Shown: piece by piece, positions 1 to 6,870 of the stretch
Numbering within the stretch: the first letter of the stretch is position 1
Layout of the letters: the number at the start of each line of letters is the position of its first letter
From: Bacteroidota bacterium
Lineage (GTDB): Bacteria; Bacteroidota; Bacteroidia; Bacteroidales; JAAAOM01
Direction: 5' to 3'
NCBI GenBank assembly: GCA_009908855.1
Contig: JAAAOM010000019.1
Coordinates: 62,001-126,000 of the forward strand
Length of the DNA stretch: 64,000 bases
Translations under genes and position numbers: made by a program
Notes under the pieces: generated by a model
The model's database searches: none
The model's input: only the letters and a program-made list of their open reading frames with translations
Told to the model about the DNA's origin: nothing

Positions 1-234
1 CTCATTGACAGTTATTTAAATATTTAATATACCAGCACAATAATATTTTCAAGATAAGAAATTCGGTTTATTGTTATCATAAAATTAAGGTAAAGTTTAT
101 GGTTGAGGATGTAAGGAGAGGCTGAAAAGCCATTCCGCATGGAATACATTGAAATATTCCCGATGCATTACTGCTATTTATTACAATGGTATCATTCACA
201 ATACATGCCTTTTTGTCATTACAGCAATAAAAAT

Positions 235-284
235 ACTGTCTTTTTGTCTTGTTTTGGCAATCCAAAACTGACAAATTTTACAGT
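235..284. promoter_or_regulatory. inverted repeat upstream of hsp20
   Basis: A perfect 7-bp stem (GTTTTGG at 251-257, CCAAAAC at 262-268) with a 4-nt loop lies inside a wider imperfect inverted repeat bounded by ACTGT (235-239) and ACAGT (280-284). It sits about 85 bp before the first hsp20 start. It does not match the CIRCE operator. It could be an operator, or the terminator of an unseen upstream gene; no clear U-run follows, so a regulatory role is only inferred. Confidence 0.35.
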
Positions 285-355
285 CTAACCCTTTGGCATT
301 GAAGTTGAAAGAGGTAAAATGAAAGTAAATAAAAAAATGTTAAACTAAAAATTAT

Positions 356-362
356 AGGAGGG
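356..362 (+). promoter_or_regulatory. strong Shine-Dalgarno of hsp20 (first copy)
   Basis: AGGAGGG stands 7 nt before the ATG at 370. Bacteroidota genes usually lack a strong Shine-Dalgarno, and most genes in this window do, so this site is unusual and fixes the start. Confidence 0.7.
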
Positions 363-369
363 TTTAGCC

Positions 370-813
370 ATGTTACTAGCACGTAGAAATTCAGACTGGA
401 TGCCAGGCATTTTCGACGAATTTTTTGGAAATACCTGGGATAATTTCTTAACTCCCGCCAATCGTACACAAACAAGTGTGCCGGCAGTGAATGTGAAGGA
501 GGATAATGACAAATTTCATGTTGAAGTAGCTGCACCAGGCATGAACAAAGATGATTTTAAAGTACATCTTGAAAACAATGTGTTAACCATCTCATCCGAA
601 AAGGAAATACGGGACGAAGACAAGGATGAGCAAGGAAATTACACACGTCGTGAGTTCAGCTATACATCGTTTAAGCGTTCTTTTACATTGCCCGAAAATC
701 AGATTGATGTAGACAACATCAAAGCCAATTACAAAGACGGTGTATTATCCCTGGCCCTTCCCAAAAAAGAGGAAGCTAAGGTGAAGCCTGTTAAAGAAAT
801 CAGTATTTCATAA
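370..813 (+). CDS. small heat-shock protein, Hsp20 family
   Basis: 147-residue Hsp20/alpha-crystallin chaperone, an ATP-independent cytoplasmic holdase that binds unfolding proteins until DnaK or GroEL refolds them. The alpha-crystallin domain runs from about residue 35 to 140. It begins with the conserved PAVNVKEDND segment, includes AAPGMNKDDFKV and ends in the DGVLSLALPK signature. The N-terminal arm is short and aromatic (WMPGIFDEFFG), as is usual for oligomerising Hsp20 proteins. Length is typical. The start is supported by AGGAGGG 7 nt upstream. A hairpin terminator (856-885) separates it from a second hsp20, so the two can be expressed independently. Confidence 0.95.
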   Translation: MLLARRNSDWMPGIFDEFFGNTWDNFLTPANRTQTSVPAVNVKEDNDKFHVEVAAPGMNKDDFKVHLENNVLTISSEKEIRDEDKDEQGNYTRREFSYTSFKRSFTLPENQIDVDNIKANYKDGVLSLALPKKEEAKVKPVKEISIS

Positions 814-855
814 TTGGCTGGCAATGTATAAGGTGACCCTGAATAAAAAATAATG

Positions 856-885
856 AAATTTCCCGGCACAAACCGGGAAATTTTT
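856..885 (+). terminator. rho-independent terminator after hsp20
   Basis: A perfect 11-bp stem (AAATTTCCCGG at 856-866, CCGGGAAATTT at 873-883) encloses a 6-nt loop and runs into a T tract. It lies 43 bp after the first hsp20 stop and before the second hsp20. The A/T-rich flanks would let it work in both directions. Confidence 0.85.
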
Positions 886-902
886 AAATCATTCGTAAAA
901 GA

Positions 903-910
903 AAGGAGGG
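903..910 (+). promoter_or_regulatory. strong Shine-Dalgarno of the second hsp20
   Basis: AAGGAGGG ends 6 nt before the ATG at 917. Like the first hsp20, this gene has a consensus Shine-Dalgarno, which is uncommon in this lineage and in the rest of the window. Confidence 0.7.
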
Positions 911-916
911 ATTATA

Positions 917-1423
917 ATGACAACTTTATTAACCAATAACCATCATACGCAACCAGGATATCGCGAAGGAATCGTAGAAAGATTATTTAATGATGTATTC
1001 GACAGTTTTTGGACACCTGAAAAATCACATAATGTCTCCGGTAATATTTATGACAATGGCCATGAATATTTGATTGAAGAAGCTGTACCCGGTATGAATA
1101 AAAAAGACCTGAAATTAACAATTGATCACAACAGGCGATTGGTTTTACAAGGGAAAAAAGAAATTTCCAAAAACAACAGGAAAACACATTACCAGTTTTC
1201 ATCCGGTATTCAACAAACTTATGTATTACCGGATAATGCCGATACAGACCATATCAGAGCGAATGTAAAAGACGGATTGTTACGTATTTCTATTGGCAAA
1301 CAAAAAAATACCGGTTATGCGAAAAATATCTCAATAAGCGGTGGAACGAATAACACAAAATCAATAGAAGATGCGACCATTACAAACAATCTATGGAGTA
1401 AAATAAAAGGATGGTTTAAATAA
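917..1423 (+). CDS. small heat-shock protein, divergent Hsp20 paralogue
   Basis: 168-residue Hsp20-family protein. The alpha-crystallin domain lies at about residues 40-135, with AVPGMNKKDLKLTI near the start and DGLLRISIGK as the closing signature. It resembles the preceding Hsp20 in plan but is clearly divergent in sequence, so this is an old duplication or a pair acquired together. It differs by a C-terminal extension of about 30 residues ending in an aromatic and basic tail (LWSKIKGWFK), which may modify oligomer assembly. The start is fixed by AAGGAGGG 6 nt upstream. A palindromic insertion-like element begins at its stop codon. Confidence 0.9.
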   Translation: MTTLLTNNHHTQPGYREGIVERLFNDVFDSFWTPEKSHNVSGNIYDNGHEYLIEEAVPGMNKKDLKLTIDHNRRLVLQGKKEISKNNRKTHYQFSSGIQQTYVLPDNADTDHIRANVKDGLLRISIGKQKNTGYAKNISISGGTNNTKSIEDATITNNLWSKIKGWFK

Positions 1424-1600
1424 TTTTTTTGGAGTATCGGACGTTGAATCCAAAAACTAAAAAATGAACAGGTTTTTATTATAACACACCCCTGACCCTA
1501 CCGCTTAAGACGGTACAGGCTCTCTGAAGAGTGGAATTTGTGGTGTTCATTTTTAGTTTTTAATTATATAGGTTAATAGTCCGATACTCATTAAAAATTA
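1421..1600. repeat. 180-bp palindromic MITE-like element, copy 1
   Basis: The ends are inverted repeats of about 22 bp (1421-1442 and 1579-1600) sharing GAGTATCGGAC, with three mismatches. Inside lies a second inverted pair (AAAAACTAAAAAATGAAC near 1451-1469, mirrored near 1545-1563) and a C-rich centre (CACACCCCT, CTCTGAAGAG). A related copy is at 13642-13898. It encodes nothing. It fills the gap between two convergent genes and could terminate both. No clear target duplication is visible. Confidence 0.75.
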
Positions 1601-1718
1601 TCTTGTCTGGTTATGGTCTGACCAATAATGATGCTTGTATTTTTTTCCCAAACCAATCATACATAGTGATTACCACATATTTTTGATCTGTTTCAACCAT
1701 TTGGATAGGTATGGCAGA

Positions 1719-2237
1719 CTATTGGTTCGTGGTCTTCCAACCTCCATTCCAATTCCGGCACATCCCCATTCCACGGCCATACCCCTTACACTGGCCACGC
1801 CCTCTGCGAGCATCAAAATATACTTTTTGATCATCTGTTAAGAGATTACGTACCTGCTGACGATGCGTACTTCGTTCTTTTGCCATTTGTGTTTTTACCT
1901 GATACAGCTTATCAATTTTGGCATTTACGGCTTTATCATCCCGATTATCAGTGGTTTCAAGCTGTGCCAGTTCAGCACGTTTCAGGGCCACTTCATTACG
2001 AAGTGTATTCATTTTCTTAAAATGACCCACCCGTAGTGTTTCAATTTGGTTCAGTTGTTCATCGGTAATACCGGGCAGGTTTGCACAAAATTGTTGCCCC
2101 TGCATAACCGGGCAATTGCTTCCTGTTCCCATACCTTTTCCATAGCCCCTGCACGGTTGTGCAAAACCGGATGTAACACTTAATAACATTATTATGCTAC
2201 CCATGAGCATAGTTTTTTGAATGGCAATCGTTTTCAT
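1719..2237 (-). CDS. Spy/CpxP-like periplasmic sensor or chaperone, Cys/Met/Gly-rich
   Basis: 172-residue exported protein. A signal peptide of about 26 residues ends in SGFAQ. The helical core resembles the Spy/CpxP/ZraP group, with an LTxxQ-type motif (LTDDQ near residue 133) and heptad-like charged helices between residues 55 and 135. Both ends are rich in Gly, Met and Cys (CRGYGKGMGTGSNCPVM at the front; GRGQCKGYGRGMGMC at the back), which suggests soft-metal binding. It is last in the sigma/anti-sigma/sensor operon, 25 bp after the previous gene. Role inferred: metal- or misfolding-responsive periplasmic protein. The ligand cannot be told from sequence. Confidence 0.75.
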   Translation of the reverse strand: MKTIAIQKTMLMGSIIMLLSVTSGFAQPCRGYGKGMGTGSNCPVMQGQQFCANLPGITDEQLNQIETLRVGHFKKMNTLRNEVALKRAELAQLETTDNRDDKAVNAKIDKLYQVKTQMAKERSTHRQQVRNLLTDDQKVYFDARRGRGQCKGYGRGMGMCRNWNGGWKTTNQ

Positions 2238-2262
2238 AATTCATATTATTTTTTGGTTCATA

Positions 2263-2775
2263 CTATTTAAATTGGTGTCGCGGACGATGCCGGCGTAAAC
2301 CCATATCACTGTCGGCTGATTGCAACAGTAAACTGTCCAGTATTTCTACCTGTTCAGGGGTACATATTTCACGCATTTGCACATAATACGTGTAAGATTG
2401 ATATTTTAAAGCCTGGTGGATGTTTCCGATCTCTTTTGTCAGGTTGTGAATGACTGATGTATCAGGTAACGATGAAGTCATTTCATCCAGCAGCTGCCGG
2501 TTTAGCACCGATAACTGTTGCTGTAACTTATACCCCTGTTGATGAAAATGTTGCCTGATCTCTCTCAATGTATGGTGCTGTTCCTGCGAGAGGCCCAGGG
2601 TTTGGCGAAAAAAACGGCCCATGCGGGGAGGTGGTTCAGGATTGGCCATGGCAGGTTTTTCCATGGTTTCAATCCTTGACCTCATTTGTTTTTGCTGGTA
2701 CAAAAATGTACCTAACATAGAGGCATTCAAAACCAGTAAGAAAATGATCAGTATAATAAGCCAGTTATTTTTCAT
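2263..2775 (-). CDS. membrane-anchored Spy/CpxP-like (CnrX-type) sensor
   Basis: 170-residue protein with an uncleaved N-terminal membrane segment (about residues 5-26) and a periplasmic helical domain. The domain has an LGLSQEQHHTLREIRQHFHQQGYKLQQQL helix (quoted here only as a landmark near residues 60-88) and further helices typical of the Metal_resist (PF13801) group. It lies 10 bp after a zinc-finger anti-sigma gene. In CnrYXH the equivalent CnrX senses metal and releases the sigma factor from CnrY, so this is the likely signal receiver. Several His and Met residues are present, but the metal, if any, is unknown. Confidence 0.7.
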   Translation of the reverse strand: MKNNWLIILIIFLLVLNASMLGTFLYQQKQMRSRIETMEKPAMANPEPPPRMGRFFRQTLGLSQEQHHTLREIRQHFHQQGYKLQQQLSVLNRQLLDEMTSSLPDTSVIHNLTKEIGNIHQALKYQSYTYYVQMREICTPEQVEILDSLLLQSADSDMGLRRHRPRHQFK

Positions 2776-2785
2776 GATTTAGGAA

Positions 2786-3208
2786 TTATTGATTCAATAA
2801 AAATGCCTCGAAAGCGCCTATATCACTTCCCAGGTTAAATTCATCGGTTACCGATGTTGAAAATGAATGGTCTGTAGTATACACCATATTACCCAGTAAC
2901 CATCCTGATGCCAGCCCAATAGCAACCAATAACAGGGCAGCTATTTTCTGTAAACGGGTCAATTGCAAGTTGATGCTTTGTTTGGCTGCATGTGTTGGCA
3001 GTGATGCTAAAATACGATTGGCAAGAAAATCAGGACTTCGTTGCTGCTTTTCATACGCCATGTACTGATCGGTTTTTGTAAGCATAGCATATAACCATTG
3101 ACATTTATTACATGTCTGCAAATGTTCCTCAATCTTATGTTTTTCAACCGGATTGAGCATTCCATCCTGTAGAGCTATAAATTTATTTTGAACTTCAGCA
3201 CATTTCAT
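2786..3208 (-). CDS. zinc-finger (zf-HC2) membrane anti-sigma factor
   Basis: 140-residue single-pass protein. The cytoplasmic N-terminus carries the ZAS motif H29-x3-C33-x2-C36 plus an upstream Cys3, as in RsrA/ChrR-type anti-sigma domains. A membrane helix spans about residues 88-108, followed by a short periplasmic tail of about 30 residues. It lies 48 bp after the ECF sigma gene, the usual arrangement for a cognate pair. It would hold the sigma factor at the membrane until the downstream periplasmic sensor signals. Confidence 0.88.
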   Translation of the reverse strand: MKCAEVQNKFIALQDGMLNPVEKHKIEEHLQTCNKCQWLYAMLTKTDQYMAYEKQQRSPDFLANRILASLPTHAAKQSINLQLTRLQKIAALLLVAIGLASGWLLGNMVYTTDHSFSTSVTDEFNLGSDIGAFEAFLLNQ

Positions 3209-3256
3209 AAAGCATGCGATTTACTATTTTGACACGTATTGAATAAAATACTTGTG

Positions 3257-3811
3257 TTATTTATAATTTTTTTCGTAAAAATTTTTAAGGTATTTCTGCA
3301 AATTGCGTCTTGCCCGATATAAAAGGGACTCTACAGCTGAAACCGAGATATTTTCCACCGCTGCAATTTCGTGATAGGACATGTCATTATACCTGCTCAA
3401 TACAAATACACTTTGCTGCCGTTTGGGTAATTTTGCCAGGGCTTGTGATAAGGCATTTTTTATTTGTTCGTTTTCCAGCTCTTTGTCGTAATTCGTATCA
3501 TTGGCAGCCGGAATATCAATGTCCTTAATTTCCAGGCTATATTTTCTCTTGCGTTCGTTACGCACCATATTAAGACTTACATTGACCGTAATCCGGTATA
3601 GCCAGGTCGAGATTTTGGCATCACCCCGAAATGAATCGAGGGATTCGAAGAACTTAATGAATACTTCCTGGGTGATATCAGCCGCATCATGGCTATTATG
3701 CACAAATCCCATAGATGTAGTATAAACCAATTGCTGGTAGGCGTTAACCAACTCACGATTGGCCGGCGGGTCGTTTTGTCTGATCCGTTTAAGCAGCTCT
3801 TTATCGGTCAT
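3257..3811 (-). CDS. ECF RNA polymerase sigma factor
   Basis: 184-residue sigma-70 ECF factor (RpoE-like). Region 2 is at about residues 22-90 (HDAADITQEVFIKFFESL, then STWLYRITVNVSLN). Region 4 is at about 120-175 with the helix-turn-helix DMSYHEIAAVENISVSAVES and the closing LYRARRNLQKYL. Length is typical. It heads the run sigma, anti-sigma, sensor, sensor. The polyprenyl synthase gene lies 71 bp upstream on the same strand, so partial co-transcription is possible. Confidence 0.93.
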   Translation of the reverse strand: MTDKELLKRIRQNDPPANRELVNAYQQLVYTTSMGFVHNSHDAADITQEVFIKFFESLDSFRGDAKISTWLYRITVNVSLNMVRNERKRKYSLEIKDIDIPAANDTNYDKELENEQIKNALSQALAKLPKRQQSVFVLSRYNDMSYHEIAAVENISVSAVESLLYRARRNLQKYLKNFYEKNYK

Positions 3812-3882
3812 ACAACTGTTACATCGGTTTGTTTATCAACACAGGACACCGCGTGTAAGAAAAACTTGCGTTTATAGGGCAA

Positions 3883-4860
3883 TTAATAATCCCGTTTAAC
3901 CATTTGATGAGCCAAATCAAGCAATTCCGTTTTATCGTTCTTACTAACTTCGAGGGATTCGAACGCCGCGACGGCTTCGTTAAAAAACAGCATAATTTTT
4001 TGCTGCGTGATTTCTTTAATGCCCAGATCGTCAAAAATGTTTTTTACCTGTTCAATCTTTTCTTGTTCATCGTCATTACTATTTAAGAGATGAAGCAGTT
4101 GGTTTTTTTTATTTTTGTCGGCCTTTTCCAACGCACTCAGTAATAAAAAAGTTTTTTTATTGGCCACAATATCGCCGCCTATTCGCTTGCCAAACTTATG
4201 CGGATCGGAATATGTATCCAGCAAATCATCCTGCAGTTGGAAAGACATACCAAGTTTTCTTCCGAACTCGTATAGCTTATGGGAATCATTTGTACCGGCA
4301 CCACCAATGATACCGCCTATTTTCATGGCACAGGCCAATAACACCGATGTTTTTAATTCAATCATTCGCAGGTATTCCTGAATGGTAACATCCGTTCGGC
4401 TTTCAAAATTCATATCCAATTGTTGGCCTTCACAAATTTGGGTGGCGGTTTCATTAAAAACTTTCAGTATTTCGGGCAACACTTTTTCGTCGGTTTCCAA
4501 CAGCAGATCGTATGCCTTGATCATCATCACATCACCCGAAAGGATTGCCACATTTTCATTCCATTTTTTATGGATGGTTGGCTTACCGCGTCGTATATCA
4601 GCTTTGTCCATTACATCGTCGTGCAGCAATGTGAAATTATGAAACACTTCAATTGCCAGGGCTGCCGGTAAAGCCATATCCACCTGATCACTGAATATAT
4701 TGCACGATAGCAACGTTAAGGCAGGACGCAGGCGCTTACCTCCATTCTGAAATGTATAGTGCAATGGTTCATATAATTCCTTTGGTTGTAATGAGTCAAA
4801 TGGGAATTGTTCCATTTTTTGCCGGATGATTTCCTGGCATTGCAAAAGGGTATATTTCAT
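3883..4860 (-). CDS. polyprenyl diphosphate synthase, probably GGPP-type
   Basis: 325-residue trans-prenyltransferase that condenses isopentenyl diphosphate with allylic diphosphates. It has both Asp-rich motifs: DDVMD (81-85) followed by RRG (90-92), and DDLLD (211-215) in FQLQDDLLD. GGKRLRP (40-46) binds the diphosphate. Five residues before the first Asp motif stands Phe76, with Thr77 at -4; a bulky residue at -5 is known to restrict chain length in archaeal GGPP synthases. A GGPP product is therefore inferred, which would feed the carotenoid genes at 50-54 kb. An octaprenyl or mixed-function enzyme is not excluded. Confidence 0.85.
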   Translation of the reverse strand: MKYTLLQCQEIIRQKMEQFPFDSLQPKELYEPLHYTFQNGGKRLRPALTLLSCNIFSDQVDMALPAALAIEVFHNFTLLHDDVMDKADIRRGKPTIHKKWNENVAILSGDVMMIKAYDLLLETDEKVLPEILKVFNETATQICEGQQLDMNFESRTDVTIQEYLRMIELKTSVLLACAMKIGGIIGGAGTNDSHKLYEFGRKLGMSFQLQDDLLDTYSDPHKFGKRIGGDIVANKKTFLLLSALEKADKNKKNQLLHLLNSNDDEQEKIEQVKNIFDDLGIKEITQQKIMLFFNEAVAAFESLEVSKNDKTELLDLAHQMVKRDY

Positions 4861-5040
4861 AAAAAACTGATTTTACTAATATGGAATAACAAATCTAAAC
4901 ACAATTTTGTCATAATCAGCATTCATTGTATTTACCTATGCGGAAATCAGTTTATCAATAATTAACAATATCATAATATAATAGCTTGAAATATTTAAAA
5001 CTTATATTTGTTTCTTTGCACACTTTTTAATCATTGACCG

Positions 5041-6738
5041 ATGCAACAAAACCTTGTAGTGCAAATATTATCGCTGTTGGGCAGCATAAGCCTTTTCCTT
5101 TTCGGAATGAAGCTCATGAGCGAAGGCCTGCAAAAGGTTGCAGCTGTGCGTTTGCGACGCATTCTTTCTGTTTTTACATCCACCAAGCTTAAAAGTATAA
5201 CAACCGGATTTTTAATTACTTCCCTTATCCAGTCTTCCTCAGCAACCACAGTAATGATTGTAAGTTTTGTAAATGCCGGTCTTATTGCACTTACCGAGTC
5301 TATTGCAGTAATTCTGGGCGCTAATATAGGCACTACCATTACCGCCTGGCTCATTTTTATTTTCGGGTTTAAATTCAATACCGGCACCATTGCCCTCCCG
5401 TTAATAGGGTTGGCATTTCCCATAATATTTTCAAAAAACAACAACCGGCAACAGTGGGGTAAATTTCTGGTTGGTTTTTCGTTTATTTTTTTAAGCCTGG
5501 ATTTTTTAAAATCCATCATTCCGGATATCAGTGCGAATAGCGAGTTCATAAATTTCTTTGCAAATTTCTCGGACATGGGCTTTATATCTGTGCTTACCTT
5601 CTTTTTAATTGGTGCATTGTTTACATCGCTCATCCAGTCGTCAAGTGCTGCTATGGCATTAACGCTGGTACTGGTGGATAAGGGATGGTTTAACCTTGAA
5701 CTGGCATCGGCCATGATACTGGGAGAAAACCTCGGAACCACCATTACAGCAAATATTGCTGCCATATTTGCCAATACATCAGCCAAAAAAGCAGCACGAT
5801 CTCATTTCATTATCAACTTAATGGGTATTTTGTGGGCCATGTTGCTTTTCAATCCAATTATTAATTTCATTAATTACATCACCGAACAATTCAGTGGCAT
5901 ATCACCGCTTGAAAATAACAATGCCATACCCTTGGCACTGGCGCTTTTCCATTCCTTTTTTAACGTTGTGAATACACTCATTTTTGCACCCACCATTCCA
6001 TTAATCATTAAATTATCGAGCCGATTGGTAAAACAGTCGGAACCGGCAGATGAAACATTTACCCTGAAGTATTTTAACACAGGTATATTATCGACCTCTG
6101 AGTTGTCGATATTGCAAGCCCGAAAAAAACTGGCTATTTATGCCAAAGAAACCATGCGCATGTTTAAAATGGTGCGCGGGTTATTTCAGGAAATCAACAA
6201 TCAGCGATTTGAAGAAATCTATTATCATATCCGCGATTATGAAAAGCTGAGCGACAAGTATGAAATAGAAATAGCGAATTACCTGACCCATTTATCGGAA
6301 GGCGAATTAAGTAATCCCGGTTCCAGAAAGATACGTATGATGCTAAAAATTGTGGATGAAATTGAAAGCATCGGCGATGCCTGTAATAATATAGCCAAAG
6401 CCTTGTATCGTAAAAAAAAGGAAAAAGTTTGGTTTACACAGGAATTACGCAATAACATCAATGAAATGTTCGATCTGGTGGAGAATGCCATACAGGAAAT
6501 GTACAATAACCTGAACAAGGAATACCAAACCATTGATGCCGCTGAATCAAAAAAACTTGAGAAAAAAATCAATAAATTCCGCAAAAAACTCCGTGATGAG
6601 CATATAAAAAACCTGGAGGCCCAGACCTATAAATACCAGGCCGGGATTATTTATGCCGATCTTTTTTCACTTTGCGAACAAATGGGCGATTATGCCATGA
6701 ATGTTACCGAAACCATTGAGGAATCGAACCGCGAATAA
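5041..6738 (+). CDS. Na+/phosphate symporter, NptA/PhoU-domain family
   Basis: 565-residue inner-membrane transporter. Two Na_Pi_cotrans repeats each carry the QSSSA hallmark (Q64 and Q199), within about 8-9 membrane segments up to residue 320. The C-terminal third (about 350-560) is a PhoU-like helical domain, seen as alternating charged helices. This fusion is typical of bacterial NptA-like proteins, which import phosphate coupled to Na+ and may regulate themselves through the PhoU part. It is divergent from the prenyl synthase across a 180-bp gap. A -7-like box TATATTTG is at 5003-5010, but without a well-spaced upstream element. Confidence 0.93.
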   Translation: MQQNLVVQILSLLGSISLFLFGMKLMSEGLQKVAAVRLRRILSVFTSTKLKSITTGFLITSLIQSSSATTVMIVSFVNAGLIALTESIAVILGANIGTTITAWLIFIFGFKFNTGTIALPLIGLAFPIIFSKNNNRQQWGKFLVGFSFIFLSLDFLKSIIPDISANSEFINFFANFSDMGFISVLTFFLIGALFTSLIQSSSAAMALTLVLVDKGWFNLELASAMILGENLGTTITANIAAIFANTSAKKAARSHFIINLMGILWAMLLFNPIINFINYITEQFSGISPLENNNAIPLALALFHSFFNVVNTLIFAPTIPLIIKLSSRLVKQSEPADETFTLKYFNTGILSTSELSILQARKKLAIYAKETMRMFKMVRGLFQEINNQRFEEIYYHIRDYEKLSDKYEIEIANYLTHLSEGELSNPGSRKIRMMLKIVDEIESIGDACNNIAKALYRKKKEKVWFTQELRNNINEMFDLVENAIQEMYNNLNKEYQTIDAAESKKLEKKINKFRKKLRDEHIKNLEAQTYKYQAGIIYADLFSLCEQMGDYAMNVTETIEESNRE

Positions 6739-6870
6739 TCCAAAATATCTGCTTAAAGACATCTTGTAGACTTATAATACGAAAACATCCTTTCCGTTTA
6801 AGCATTATTAACTTTTAAATATTTGCCGAAATAGCTAATTTTACGCCCGATAAAATTCGAACTTTTTTAT

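Larger units (their letters stand above)
1..369. other. gene-free stretch upstream of hsp20
   Basis: No convincing coding region is visible here. Short minus-strand frames at 77-274 and 278-535 have no family features, and the second runs into hsp20. The stretch is A+T-rich and holds an imperfect inverted repeat (235-284) and the Shine-Dalgarno of the first small heat-shock gene. The end of the gene to the left lies outside the window. Confidence 0.6.

Noticed and set aside
77-535. Two minus-strand frames around the hsp20 leader
   Set aside because: Neither has a family match; the second overlaps the hsp20 coding region.
1611-1628. TTATGGTC-GACCAATAA palindrome as a terminator
   Set aside because: The stem is short and no T-run follows on either strand; the neighbouring 180-bp palindromic element is a better candidate.
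5031-5786. A 251-codon minus-strand frame across the phosphate symporter gene
   Set aside because: It is antisense to a well-supported NptA gene with two QSSSA motifs, has low-complexity translation, and no start signal or family match.
6750-6804. TGCTTAAA / TTTAAGCA inverted repeat after the phosphate symporter
   Set aside because: The loop is 39 nt and the stem is A+T-rich with no U-run, so neither terminator nor operator is convincing.
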